The notes: generated by a model from the letters alone, not told the origin. DNA of 64,000 nt from Zeus faber (GCA_960531495.1 OY482852.1:3077688-3141687); one strand, 5' to 3'; counted from the stretch's first letter, positions 31,610 to 45,196 are shown. Numbers and translations are program-made.

Positions 31610-33270
31610 CTCTCTCTCTCACATAACAAATAGTGTTTAGAAGTTGTTATCTTTGGTGTGTAATCCAGTTTTTTGGGGGGGCTGAGAATCAGCGACAATA
31701 AGGTAAAATTGGATTTCCACCTGAGATCGAGGGAATATAAAACAGCTTTTCCTGCTTCTTGTTGATGTTTTATGGAAACACTTCCTGTTTTCTTGTTTTA
31801 TTTTAAACTTCAGAATCATTATCAGAATCTGTTGGGTTGCCCAGAACTGTGTGTTCACCCTTTTTTCGTGTTTGGAGCAATTAGATCGACATCACTGACC
31901 CAACATGTGGTCGCTATTGGGGGGAAACTTTCCTTACAACTCTAAATACCTGCTCTTTGAAGGGTTTTCGATAAGGACTGTTGTGACTTAGGTACTGCAT
32001 GACCGAAGCACCAGAGGACCGGTTCTGATGGATTGGTTTGGATCCTTGAATCCCTCTCTCGCTCTCTTCAAGAGCAACCTAAGTAGTACCACTGACTCTC
32101 TCCGACTCTTTCCCATACGCCGTGTTTCTCATTTGTTTTGCTCTTCAAAGTGATTGTAAATATCTCATCTGGTTCATACCCTGCAGTTTCTCAAATTAAA
32201 CGCACCAAGGAGAGTGTTGCGGGGCGAGCATGTGAGCTATGCCGGGGTGTTTCAAAACCACAATAAAATAATGAGCCTTCTGATAAGAAAAAAAAAAAGA
32301 TATGTGTGTCAAGAGTTTCTGGGAAAACCTAAACGCGAATCTGAATTGAAGTGCAAAAAACGCCGCACAATCTAGATTTCTCCCGAGCAGCCTGGGACTC
32401 GCCCGCTCGCTCTTTTGCCCGAGCGCTCGCTTTAAGCCGCTGGCAGCCGGGGGTCTGTCTACAGTCCGTCCAAAACAAGCACCAAAGTCCAGCGATGAGC
32501 TGTCACGGGGGTTCAGCGCGTCTGTGCATCTGGTCGGCAGCAGCAAGGCTGTGACCCCGCCAACGCAAGTGCGCCCTGGACCCTGGCTTGGTACTCTGAG
32601 TGTCAGAAACGGGATCTGGTGCTCTGTCCATGATGTAAAACCAAAAGGGCTAGAGCTAAAAATAATTGTTGCGCGGTGAGTTTAAAAGAGGGCAAAATGC
32701 CACCGCCCCTATTGCCAACAATTCACTTTGAATGGGAACAGTGTTCTCCGGAGGTGGGCACCGCAGCCCCTCGCTAATCTTTCCACTTTCTTTTCTCGTG
32801 ACAACTTGTCTCTAATGTTTATCTGGTGCCCTTTCAGTTTGATAGGCACGACAGAGAGGCCCATTGGAGCAAAGGCCCGTGTCATCCGGAGGCTGCGGTT
32901 GCCATCGCTGAGGTCATGCTGTGAACGGGATATGGAGTACTACTGTTCCCCCCAGAGCTATCTGCAAAACAAGCGATTACACAGCCTGACCTGTCCAAGG
33001 GGCCTGGCTGGTGAAGATCAAAGAGTGGATCTGGAGACCACCTCCATCCTCGCTTGGCAGCAGGTCCAGTCTGTGGAGGGTGGACGGGCTCTGGAAAGAG
33101 GTGCAAGACCGCCGTGGTTCTAATTCTCATCCTGATCTTCGTGAGAACACAACCCTGGTGATTGAGGAGCTCTACTGTTGTTTCCTGTTGGATTTCCTCG
33201 AGGGGTTCTTTAGTGTCTGCTTCAAATATGGGAGCGTAGAGGCTTGAGGAGGAAATAATGCGCTCAAATG
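31610..33270. other. Unrecognised sequence
   Basis: Several open frames up to 135 codons occur, for example 32882-33289 on the minus strand, but no motif, family or splice pattern that I can name. Confidence 0.5.
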
Positions 33271-33274
33271 TCTT

Positions 33275-33345
33275 CCGCTCTTCTTGCATGTTCTCCCCAT
33301 GTTCTTATGGGTTTCCTCCCAGTGCTCTGGAAGCCACATCGGGTT
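33275..33345 (+). repeat. SINE family A body fragment
   Basis: Contains GCATGTTCTCCCCATGTTC and GGGTTTCCTCCCAG, the central segment of SINE A. Confidence 0.55.
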
Positions 33346-33349
33346 CATG

Positions 33350-35350
33350 CTCACGCTGATACCCTTGCCCAAGGCACTGGCTCTAGATCTGGAGTTGGAC
33401 CTAAACAGTGAGGATGGTTAAACGGAAAGGACACATTTCCCAGAGCACAGCATTGAGAGCCTGACCTTCGCTGGTCCACAGCAATCGTTATGGAGATGAA
33501 GGCTGAAGTGTGTGGGTGGGCGTCATCCCATAAGGGGAGCCGTTTTGCTTCAGCATCCAGGTAGATGTTCCAGAGCCTCTGAGAAGGGGTAGTGTCCGAT
33601 CAGTCGGTTCCAGTCGCAGAATGGGCAACGAAACACAAATACCTGACCCTGAAACTCCAACCCTGTCCCTTAGCTAAACTGGTGAATTGCTGATGTTTTA
33701 AGTGTCGGAGCAATTGCTATGGTGATGATTTGTTGAATAATGAAACATGTAGTCATGTTTTGGAAAGCACAGATAAAAAAACAATTTCATGAAGTTTGTC
33801 AGAATTGTCTTGAGGAGAAAGAGAGAAAGAAAAATACAGCAGGATGACTTGAGAGTCATTCAGAGTGAAACATTGCGCCGTTTAGTTCCTGGATTCCGAT
33901 CTACGGTCCAGTTTTGTGGCTTGGCAGACATGTTTCTCCCCTTTATGTACCCAGTGACAAACATGGCCAAATAAACCCTGAGTGCCAGGGAGGACACAGG
34001 ATACATTGGGAGAGCTGCAGGGTGGGCCTGCCTAGATCACAGAGTTCATCACTTTACATTGAGGTTTAATATCGGGAGCAGAGCAAGGAATGGGAGCGTG
34101 AGACCAAAAGTGTCCACAGTGGTCTCAAATATGTCCACTTTAACTAATATTATGCGCAGACATGCGATGCTTTGCACGTAGGCTGTGGCAGGCAAATTCT
34201 ATATATAACCATGAAAAATCGAATTTGGTGTACTTTCAGCAAGGCCATATCGAACCGCAGAACAACACATTGGTTGCATCTCGCTGCGGTTTGCGGCTCT
34301 ATGGAGCTTTCTGTGGAGAAATCGAATTAAGCGTGATGGCTTCAAGATCAGTGTCCTTTTTACCTGAACTGGAGTTCATCAAAACGCGCTGGTTGTTCTG
34401 GGCTTTTTTTTTGTGCAGCCAGAACAATGATCCTTCAACCATTGTCTGAAGTGGTTCACGGAGGGGTTGTGAGTTCATCACTCCGAGAGGTTTTACATGG
34501 AAGCATCCAGGAAAAAGAGTTAACTCAAACAAAGTATCAATAGGCTGGGAAATGTTAAGACCTACTGGCTCTGTTTGTGTCTGTTTTCATCCAGTTCACC
34601 CCGGGAAGATTAAGACCGGGGTGAACTGGAACCGCGGATGTAAATACTTAATAACATTATGAGTCCCGGACGGAAAACAAAATATGGTGGCGTGTCGTCG
34701 TCGTCGTCAGCCGCCGTTCTTTAATGAGCCCTTGCAACCGAATCCGTCCATGCGAAAAGCAACACGGAGTCACTAGGCTTCAGACGTTCCCTTTAAAGGA
34801 GAGGAAGCCGAACGGGACGGAGGAATGGAGGTGTTTCCATCGTGATCACTGCAGACAGCGGCCTCGCCATCTAACCTGCGCCAACCCTCCTCCGACAGCG
34901 GAGAGATAAAGCAGCGCGGCTTCAGTGGCGCCCTCTGAGACGTGTTTACCTCAGCGCTGCCACTGTGGCTCTGGACGCTCTAATGACCCCAACGAAAAAC
35001 AAACCGTTCCATCATTCTGCATCTGATGGACGTGGTTTCCATTTGTTTTTCTCTCTTGCTCCCCATCCAGCGCCTCCTCTTCCAGCTGATCAAATAACAA
35101 GATTTACTGTGTCGAGTGTGTTTTCTGTTCTTGTCGAGGGAGCACCCTGAAAATGCCCGAGACGCTTTGACCTTCCCTGTGCTGCCCATTTGGCCAGATG
35201 TGAGGAAATGCCCAACTTTCCAAATATCTGACTGACTGAAGCACACGGAGAGTCCGATGTATCAGGCGCTGGGATTTAGCCGTGCACACACTTGATTCAA
35301 TCTGCAGACGCAACGCATTCAGGAATAGGAAATGCGGCTTGGTCCAGAAA
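33350..35350. other. Unrecognised sequence with one perfect hairpin
   Basis: No gene seen. 34591-34629 is a perfect 14-bp inverted repeat (CCAGTTCACCCCGG) around an 11-base loop. Confidence 0.5.
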
Positions 35351-35354
35351 GCCT

Positions 35355-36000
35355 GAACCCCCTCCAACATCCTCAAACCCCCTCCGACCCCCTGAAATGC
35401 ACTCAAACCTCCTCCAACATCCTGGAGGGGGCACTCAAAACTCCTCCCACCACCTCCTACATCCTCTGACACCCTTCAACGCCCTCAAACCTCCTCCAAC
35501 GCCCTCTGACCTCCTGCAACGCCCTCCAACCCCCTCCAATGCCCCCAAACGCTCTCTGACGCCCTCAGATCCCCTCTGACACCCTACAAAACCCTTCAAC
35601 CCCTTCTGACCCGCTCCGATGCCCTCTTCAACCCTCTCCAACCTCCACCAATGGCCGCTCACCTCTACTGACCTCCTCCAACGCCTTGCAACCTCCTCCA
35701 ATGCCCTCTGACCCCCTTTGACCTCCTCCAACACCCTCACATGCCCCCCCAACCTCCTCCGATCGCCTCCCACCGCTTCTGACCTCCCCCAACTCACTCC
35801 AACACCTTTGGGGGCCCTCCGACTTCCTTCAACCCTTTCCGACGCCCTTCAACGCCCTCCATCTCTCCTACTCCCTTCCGACCCTTCTGACCCCCCCCAA
35901 ACCTCTCCATTGACCTCCAACCACCTCGAACAGTGTCTGACCCCCTCCAACAAACCCCAACCACCCCCACCAGCCCCACCAGCCTCCAACCCCCTCCCCG
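35355..36000 (+). repeat. C-rich degenerate minisatellite, about 650 bp
   Basis: Built from variants of CCTCCAACGCCCTCTGACC with almost no G runs on the plus strand and strong strand asymmetry. Several frames stay open on both strands because the units are short and AT-poor. I do not consider these coding. Confidence 0.9.
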
Positions 36001-36612
36001 CCCGCTCGTGGTTTCATTTTGTGTTTCTTTTGGAAGCTGAGGTGATGCTGTCAGAGCGCTCTGCTGAAGCTGCAGAGCAGAGTGTGTGAGCCACTCTCTG
36101 GGTCCGCTGGGCCTCCACAAATATGCACAATGAGCAGGAGTGTTGTTGTAAATGTAATCTTTGCCATGATGGAATTCACATTTCAATGACTCTCCTAAGT
36201 GGAGCAGGCAGGTTTTCTCCAGCTCGATCAAGATCAGGGAAGGAGGCCACGGCGTCAAACTCCAACCCGTAACATAAAGCATCATAAACAATGATTTGGC
36301 ATTGTTCTGAAATGCTGATTTAAACATCCCGGGCCCCGCAAAGCCAAACATCTGGCAGCGACACAGAGTAGAGCAGAGCAGTCTTTTAACTCTGCTCAAT
36401 GGATCATGTGCTGGGATTTATTTCACGCATAAGACGGCGCTAAGTGAACAGCACAGAGACGCGGATCAAAGTGCAGAACCGACCGTTACAAGGTTACAAA
36501 CTCTGTGATGGAAATGCATAGAAGGAGAACACACACAGACACACACACACAGCTTGTACTTCACTGAAAAAAATTATTTGGATTGGACTAAAGAAACTTG
36601 TGGGAGTACTGT

Positions 36613-36613
36613 G

Positions 36614-36701
<88 letters not shown>

Positions 36702-36711
36702 CATCTATCTT
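36613..36711 (+). repeat. (CTAT)n microsatellite
   Basis: About 24 CTAT units directly before the Rex1 fold-back. Confidence 0.98.
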
Positions 36712-36718
36712 TATATCT

Positions 36719-36877
36719 ACCTGGGGTCAGCCCATCAGGAAGTCCAGGATCTAGTTGCAGAGTGAGGTGTTAAGACCCAGGATCCATAAGCTTGTTCCCA
36801 AGCTCAGGATCCTGGGTCTTAACACCTCACTCAACTGCAACTGGATGCTGGACTTCCTGATGGGCTGACCCCAGGTG
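36719..36877. repeat. Fold-back inverted repeat at Rex1 5' end
   Basis: The left arm (CCTGGGGTCAGCCCATCAGG onward) and right arm (complementary, ending at CCCCAGG 36873) pair over about 65-70 bp. There are only a few mismatches and one 3-base gap around a loop of about 15-20 bases. Confidence 0.93.
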
Positions 36878-37317
36878 GTGAGAATCGATAACCTCGCCTC
36901 CTCTGCACTGACCCTGAGCACCGGAGGCCCTCAGGGCTGCGTACTCAGTCCCCTCCTGTACGCCCTGTTCACATATGACTGTGTGGCCACGCAGCTCCAA
37001 CGCAATCATTAAGTTTGCAGTTAACACCACCATCCTGGGTCTCATCTTCAACAACAATGAGACCGCCTAGAGGGAGGAGGTCAGTGACCTGGCAAACTCT
37101 CTCTCAATGTCTGCAAGATTTAAGAGATGATAGTGGACTCAGGAAGCAGCGGAGGGTCACGTCCCCGTTCACATCGACGGAGCTGAGGTGGAGAGAGTCT
37201 ACTACTTCAAGTTCCTTGTTGTGTTAGTCAATGATGACCTCACCTGGTCCAGGCAAAGCTACAAACTGCCTCAGAAGTACCTACACTTCCTGAGGAGACT
37301 AAAGAAGTTTGGCATGT

Positions 37318-37738
<421 letters not shown>

Positions 37739-38189
37739 AAACTCCAGAGGGAGGTGAAGACAGCAAAGCTCATCATCGGTGCAAGCATGGAAAACCATTA
37801 AAGACGACAGCCACCCAGGTCATGGACTGTTCACATTGCTGCCGGACTATCAGACTCAGACTGTTTTCCCTCCCAAGCCGTCAGGCTTCTCAACCAGCAA
37901 CATCAATGCCTGTGATCACATGATCACCCGTACGTATGCTCCTGTCACTTCCTGTGTGCACTTAATCAAAGCACCATCATATTCTTTGTCACCCTGAAAG
38001 ATTCTCATTGCTATTGTCATTTGTGACTTTTAATAATTCTCTACTTTTGTTTTATATTGTTTTTTATATATCCAATGCCTACTACGTAGTTGTTGCTCGC
38101 CATGTCTCAGGAATTTAAAAGCTCAGAAAGACCCTGGTTTACTGTGCATTTGACAAAAAAGTCTATCTATCGATCCATCGATCTATCTG

Positions 38190-38985
38190 TTTATTAAACA
38201 TAGATATATTTTTCATTTTTACCTCTTTTTATTTCAATGCACAGACCTTCATTTCTAGATTTTAATCTGTGTAATTATTCCCTTCCTAGACCCTCACTCC
38301 TCACCCCCTCATCAACTCACCCCCCCACTCCTCCATTGTCCTGGTCTTTGTGCGTGGCTCTGGTTCAGAGCGTTGTCATATTCCATTTAACCGATGGTCA
38401 GATCTTCTCCGAAGGCCCAAGCTGTAAAGTAATAAAACGTAACATGATGATAATATGATTCTTTAAAAAAGAAATAGCAGAAAGCAGATGCACATCGATT
38501 TTGTGGGTTTCACAAAATGGTGCACCAATTTCCTTCAAAGTGTTTCAAAGAGAACTGGATCGTACTGTTTCAAATAAACTGAGATGGTGCAATAAAATCA
38601 ATATGACATTTTATAGTGAGTTTAACCCTTTTAAGTTGTTTTAATTACTTTATGAAATGTATTGCTATTGTTATTATAAGATACTTAAGATGCTTTTCTA
38701 ATTAATAACGTCTCTATTCTAGCACATAGCAACCAATTAAATGCCAAACACTTGCTTGAAGTTGTCAAACAATGCCACACAAACGTCTTTAAGGGGAACG
38801 GTTGTGGAATGAGACGACAGATTCTTCTGCAGAAAATCTTGTGTTAGTTGTGGAAAAACACCTTAAAGAAGAATGGTGGAAGCCATGGTTCCATGCACTG
38901 GGTGAAGGAGTTGAACCCACAGTGAAAGGTCTGACGGGAGTGAGTCAGCGTCTGAAATGTAGGTTAGAGGGGGTGAGGGCCGAGG
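38190..38985. other. Unrecognised sequence
   Basis: AT-rich, no gene or repeat family recognised. Confidence 0.5.
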
Positions 38986-38989
38986 GACG

Positions 38990-39335
38990 TGTCTGCGTTC
39001 TCATCTCCTCACGGCTGCGTTTCCAGGCCATTCCTCGGCTCGTCTCACGTTCCTCCTCCGGTTCCTATTGGTTCCCGGACCTGACCTGACTCTGGGAGGA
39101 AGCCTTCCCATTGGCGGCGGGCGCTTCGGAGCCGCGGCGGCCGCAGCCAACCACAACAGCGCGCGGAGCGGTGGCTCAGGGACGTAAATTAGAGACGCTC
39201 CCCCAGGTCTGATGGATGTCCTGCAGCGAGCTAATGGTGTTTTCTGAGGCGCGGGAAGCTTCAGAGCGCTAACGTCACGAGGAGCGTCCCGCTGGGCTGG
39301 AGCCCATAAATCTGACTGAGAGGTCGAGCTGCCCG
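38990..39335. promoter_or_regulatory. CpG-rich block with CCAAT boxes
   Basis: The most CpG-dense stretch of the right half, including GGCGGCGGGCGCTTCGGAGC. It has inverted CCAAT boxes (CTATTGGTTCC near 39065; CCATTGGCGG near 39110) and AGCTAATGG. It resembles a vertebrate promoter or CpG island, but no first exon could be assigned. Confidence 0.45.
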
Positions 39336-39336
39336 G

Positions 39337-39552
39337 CCTGTCTGTCTGCCTGCCTGTCTATCTGTACGTCTGTCTGTCTGCCTGCCTGTCTATCCCTAAG
39401 TCTCTGTTTGTCTGTCTGTACATCTGTCTGTCTGCCTGCCTGTCTGCCCTGTGTGTCTGTCTGCATGTTCATCTGTCTGCCTGCCTCTACGTCTGTCTGT
39501 CTGTTTGCCCATCTGTCTGTCTGCCTGCCTATCTACCTGTCTGTCTGTCTGA
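39337..39552 (+). repeat. CTGT/CTGC tetranucleotide array
   Basis: Degenerate array of GTCTGTCTGCCTGCCTGTC-type units, about 215 bp. Confidence 0.95.
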
Positions 39553-39559
39553 GGACCGG

Positions 39560-40486
39560 TGTCTAACCCTTCCATTGCTTCAGGGTTTGGACTCTCTGCT
39601 CTTCTTCTGGTTTCTTCTTATTTATTTATGACTCTTTCACGCCTCGGCTGCTCTGTGAAACATTTCATCATCTCTGCGTCATTAAGCTGCAGAGTTGGAC
39701 GCGGACGTCCTCAGATCGGGGTTTCACATCTCTAGATCTTGGACACGTTTCTCGCAGCAAGTTTCTTCTTCGGAGTCGTTTGCTCCAGGGCAAGATCAAC
39801 AAAACCTGTGCAGGCTGAAAGATGGAGGAAGCGATAAGAGCCGCAGTTTGAATGTTTCCCAGAAATCTACAGCACATGGTATACACAGTCCCAGCCTATG
39901 GACAGTGCACATCTCTACAGCTGCTTCTGGTCGGCGTCCATGTCGCCTCCTCAGAATAATATCGGGACACGATGACAACATGGAACAAGATGGTTCCCAC
40001 ACGCGAAAAAGGACACTGCTTCAGCCCAAGAAGAAGAAAGATGAACCAGTAAACATCACATCCTACACTAGCACCAAATACAATACAATCAATATAATCT
40101 AACATAGTCTCATCTATTTTAATTTAATCCTTTGTAATATCAAATCCAATTTTATCTACTTAACTCTTTATATATCACCCAAAAGTGCCCACTGGAAGTA
40201 ATCAAGTCATATTTTTGTGCACAATAAAGAATATAGATAGTTTTCAGTAATCAGTGCAGTATAGTCAGGAAAACAGGACCTTGTTTGACACTGATGATCT
40301 GATAATCGCCTTCCTGCTTGTTTCAAGGAAAGGTCTCAACCACAATTCAACAAATTCCCACAATCACGTTTCCAATTTGCTTCCAGTTTGACTCTATTTT
40401 TATTAAGTTTATCGGTGATTCCCATAAAACACTGATGGAATCTGGGAACATCGACCAGAAGATCCGAACCCAGCGAGAAAAACAAT

Positions 40487-40518
<32 letters not shown>

Positions 40519-41020
40519 GGTATGAGTCATTTCTTCCTGCTCCTGGAGCATTGGAACATGACTCAAAATCAGATCATATAAGTTGTGCAACTCCTTCGTG
40601 TGGATGCAGGAGAGAGAGGGGGGCGGTTACAAATGGATTGTTATTGAATTTCTCCCTTCCGACGTATCTGGAAGTAGCTCGTTGCACCAATAAAGTATTT
40701 AGAAAAAGATAGCGGAGGGTGGAGTCAGAGGGAGGGAAGGGCGGGGCGAGCTGAGGGCGAAGTTTAGGCAAGGGCATAGTCATAAAGAACTTTTTGACCA
40801 AAACGGTGTGTTCAAAACCAGAGAAGAACAAAATGAGGCGGTGATTTGGCATCTGTGCTTCTTTCACCGATGCCATTGTTGTTTTGCTGTTTTTTTTTCT
40901 GTTTCCGGCAACTCGCTCTTGAAATAGGTGCCCCCTAGTGGTAGTGCCCCGGAATGACATATGAAGAACTGAATATTCTGACAACGTGTTGTTTTTATGC
41001 ATGCCTTTGCCTTTTATGTC
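39560..41020. other. Unrecognised sequence with a (CAA)n tract
   Basis: Contains (AAC)n at 40485-40518. No gene recognised. Confidence 0.5.
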
Positions 41021-41022
41021 AC

Positions 41023-41280
41023 AGGTGAATGGGCAAACACCTTCTGGCCAGGTGAGGAACTGCACGGAGCACCGGAGAGGAGAAGGGGAGAGGGAGCGAG
41101 GGAGTCGGAGAGGGGTAAGGAGAGAGTGGGAGATAGCAGGTTGGGTCCATGGTCCTGTTGTTACCACCTCTGTCAAGGTGGGGAGGGTGAGAGGTTAATG
41201 TACAGATAGAGGATAGAACAGGTGAATGGACGAAGACTGAGGACGCCTGCTGGCCAGGTGAGGAACTGCAGGGAGAAAGG
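41023..41280 (+). repeat. Imperfect direct duplication
   Basis: A CAGGTGAATGG...TCTGGCCAGGTGAGGAACTGC block near 41023-41072 recurs, with a gap, near 41218-41272. Confidence 0.65.
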
Positions 41281-41431
41281 AAGCCAAGGACACAGAGAGA
41301 GGTAGGCGAGAAGGTGGGGTTGTGAGAAAGAGAGGGGGGGGGTGAGAAAGAGTGGTTCAAGCAGGCAAGAGCAGATAGCGAGTAAAATGACAAATGGTGT
41401 GTGTGTTTAGTTTAGCTCAGTTTCATACAGT

Positions 41432-41471
41432 GAGAGAGAGAGAGAGTGTGTGTGTGTGTGTGTGTGTGTGC
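41432..41471 (+). repeat. (GA)n-(GT)n microsatellite
   Basis: GAGAGA tract followed by GTGTGT tract. Confidence 0.95.
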
Positions 41472-42032
41472 ACATGCTTCCTTGTTCTCCCTTGTGCACG
41501 ACATCTGGAAGCGATCAGCTGGAAAGAGAAATTAAGAAGAACTTCAAATATGGTAAAATGTTTAAATTGAGCGTTCAGAGAGGAAGTAGCAGCGTCACTT
41601 CTAACCACCTTTTAACCTTTTAAATTATTCTGGTCGTAACTTTGTATTTTGATTATATTTTGGATATTCGCATCATCAAGATGTGTGCTCATGGTCAGAG
41701 TCGTGAAAAGAGACTATGCACATGACTTGGAAAGGATTTTTTAATCTATTTAGGTGGCCAAAAGATTAGACCTGGTTGCCTGCTTTTCCCAATACCAGAA
41801 ACTGTATCGTTGGAGAATCTAGCTGTTGGCAGCAATACGGGGTCTAGGGTAGTCGGCCCTTCATTAAAGTTCAATGTTGGGGTGTGCTTTGTCTCTCTGT
41901 TACGGTGTGTTTTGTGACTGCAGAAGTTCGTCCCTTCCGCCTGGTTACAGTGTAATTCTATGATGGGATGGTGTTTGCGGCTGCGGGTGGGTTTCCTAAG
42001 GCGCAACTAACGGTGGTTATCATTCTGAAGTA

Positions 42033-42135
42033 GGGCTGCATGATTATAGCTAATCGTGATTATTGTAGTCAATATTGTGAGGATGATTATTTATTACCAA
42101 TATTAATCCATTTTCTGGAGCACAATTATTTTATT
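42033..42135 (+). mobile_element. hAT-like MITE end fragment
   Basis: Starts AGGGCTGCATGATTATAG, similar to the element at 4785. No matching right end found. Confidence 0.35.
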
Positions 42136-42139
42136 GCAC

Positions 42140-43155
42140 TTTGTAAATCCACAGCCTCAGCCATCAACTGCATTCAGAATCATAATATATTTTATGAACC
42201 TATAAATTAATAAATCAAAATTTGATTCAAACGTATCAAAAGTTTCTTCACATGAATTCAGTCTTTTGGCTGTATATAAATTACGTCCAAACAAGAGGGT
42301 CTGTTTCATTACACCTGCAGATTTTTTTGCAAGAAAACCCTAAAAACAGGATATATAGCACGCTAAGAGCTTCAAATGAGTAGAGGGACAGTAGAGGGAG
42401 GTGCAGTAGAGGTTGAGTAGCTAGTCATTTATAAATGTCGGAAGGATCAAATAAATGTTATTGATAGAACAAGGATACGTTGAAGTGCTCAGGTCTGACT
42501 GGGTGGCTGGAGGGTTAAGTACTGTGCTGGCTGGGCGAGTGAGGGCGGTGTCTCTGGGGATCCTCTCGGCAGCAGACAGCGCTGCTCTCTGCGGTGGCAA
42601 GTCAGATTTCTGCTTGTCACACATTTAGCTTGCGGAGAAGAAGTGGATTTGAATCATGATGTTTACGACACAGTGACAGACCTAATGACTAGCACGGTCT
42701 CGCAGAACACGCAGAACTTCTCATCTTTGATTTGTGCATATGTGATCCCACTTACATAAGGGAGGCCTGCTACCAGTCGACACGTCCACAGTATCTCAAT
42801 TAATAAGAAATTCATTTTTTTGCAAAATAGTTTAGTTTCAATGAAGCACACATCCAGGTGCTGACCACCTTAAATTACTGCAAATTTCTTCACTTCACCA
42901 GCCCATCTAGACTGCAGATTCTGGTCTTTAGAATGAACGGCTGTGACTCTGGGAGTCTCAACAAACCCAATTTGACTGTAAATAAGGGACCATGGAATAG
43001 ACTCCTGCGCAGAGTTAAATGAACCCTTTTCTGGGGATGAAAACCAAAAATAATACACCAGCAATGAAGAACCCGGAACCCAAGCTGGAGAACAGGCCTC
43101 AATGGTGTCTTTCCAATGCTTACTCAAAGTTTTATCGCCCAGATCAGTGAAAGTA
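42140..43155. other. Unrecognised sequence
   Basis: No gene or named repeat found. Confidence 0.5.
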
Positions 43156-43335
43156 GCTACTGACTGACTGACTGACTGACTGACTGGTTTACTAACGGAC
43201 TGACTGGCTGGCTGGCTGGCTGACTGAGTAGTTGACCGACTGACTGACTGACTGACTGATTGACTGACTGACTGACTGAATAATTGGTTGACTGACTGGT
43301 TAATTGACTGACTGGTTGACTGGCTGACTATCCAA
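43156..43335 (+). repeat. (GACT)n-type array
   Basis: CTGA/CTGG tetranucleotides in several blocks, interrupted by short unique spacers. Confidence 0.95.
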
Positions 43336-43339
43336 TCAA

Positions 43340-45110
43340 TGCAACGAGCACATTAGCTGTTGTCCACTAGATGGCAGTAGTATGGGCCAACCTATATGAG
43401 TCAATGCAACTAAGTCAAGTCACTACCCAATGTTGAAAGGTGCAATATTTGGGTGCACGGCGGCTGCACAGTGGTTGCACAGTGAGTGCACAGCTGTAGC
43501 GGATCTGGCCACACCTTGTTATCACCTCAGCTGGTCTGAGCGTCCAGGGACCCTGTGGCTCGGAGACAGGAGCAGATGTGAAGCGCTGAGGGCAGAGGTA
43601 GACGCTCTCCAAACATCGTCTTCCACCAAAAACAGCGCTGCCACTCGGAGCGGGAAGGCCTGCTCGACACCTGCTGGGTCGTGGGAGTACCCCGGCAAAC
43701 GGCTCTCAGGAGGTTGAAAAGAAAGAATCTTTATCAAATCAAAGATAAACCTGCTCCCCCCTCGCATGAGGAAACGCCACCCATCATCTCGAAATTCTGT
43801 TCCTGGTTAATATCTGGCGAAGACCCGTTGTAACTCGTCCTGCTGTCACAGGGGCCGTACGTCTCTCTCCAAGGCGGGCGAACCTCACGTCCATCTTCTC
43901 AAGTAGACCGGTGTCTCCCAATATGATGAATACCACCAGACAAACCTTCCCGATTGGTAGCAATCTAAAAAATGTAACCGTTGAACATGTTATGGATGGC
44001 TCTGTCTGCAGCTCGACGGGCGATACGCTCAGGTCACGGGGATACTTATCGCCCAGGAGAAAGTGCCCTGTCTCTCTGTTTAATAAGCGCACTCCTAATG
44101 TGTTGAAAGGCGTATTTACTGGAGTGAGGCTGCGGGAGTTGATTCAGGTGGTTTCGATTCATCAGCCTGATAGGACATCTGTTCCTGGCTCACGGGAGGA
44201 AAAAGGGGGAAATAAGTGAACTTGCAAAAATGTGTTTATTTTGGATTATGTATTCGGCGGCCGTTCCAATCCTAACAAGTTGCGGAGCGTGCGTAACCGG
44301 CAGGTAGATGGCGTTGCCTTCGCTCCCTGACCGGTTCAGAGGCTCCGCGAGCGTCTCGAGCGCACGATAGGAAACATGTTTTCATTTGAGCTGCAACTCG
44401 AGAGCGGCACAACACATTTAACTGCAAAGTAGAGGTCCTTAAATGATTAGCCTCGCCGCAGAAAGACAAACACACAAATTTGCATTCCGAATTCGACTGA
44501 CGAAGTCCCTTAAACAGAATTTCAATGGAATGAATGAAAACACATGTCAAAAGTGAGTATTTCCCATTTCTTTCCACGTCTGAAGGGTTCTGTTGTGGGA
44601 AACAAGGCATTCTGTGTTGTTTGGTGTAATCAGTCACATTGATTTTGTAAATGCTTGGGTTCATACGTGGACTAAGGCCTTTTGGTCGCTTTAAAGCCAT
44701 TAAAACGCCTTTAAATTCCACTCAGGGAGTAGCTGCAGGCGCTCTGGGAGAGGCTTGTTCTGGGTTAAAGAGGAGATGATGATTTACTCCGTGATTCAAT
44801 GAACAATGTTTGCCACAATTGATTAAGCGGAAAGTCAGTACGTGAGGAACACTAAGTATTATTACAAGCAGTTTCCAGATTGTTTTGTGATGGATCATGG
44901 ACATCATCAAAATAAAATTAAATAAAAACAGTCCAAGAATGAAAATAAAACAGTCAGGAAAAAAAAAGAACAAGAATAAGAAGCTAAAGCAAAGAAGCAC
45001 AAGATCCCAATGAATGATGAACTCAGTCCAACTCAAAACTCAGTCAGACACCGTTCAAATCAAAGAGTATCTTAGTATCTGGGTAAGAAACTCTATTTCT
45101 TGTACATTTA
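43340..45110. other. Unrecognised sequence with one possible decayed ORF
   Basis: The frame 43911-44219 (+, 102 codons) has unrepetitive, protein-like composition but no motif I recognise. It might be a decayed retroelement ORF. Nothing else is supported. Confidence 0.4.
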
Positions 45111-45196
45111 TGAGATTCCATATCCACCGAGATATGGAATCGAATTTCCACCCTTACAAAACGTACATGATACCCCCCCCCCCCCCCCCCCCGCCG

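Noticed and set aside
32882-33289. 135-codon minus-strand frame
   Set aside because: No motif or family recognised. Composition is not clearly coding, so it was not called as a gene.
43156-43335. CRISPR-like array of spaced repeats
   Set aside because: The spacing is irregular and the unit is a tetranucleotide. The host is a vertebrate.
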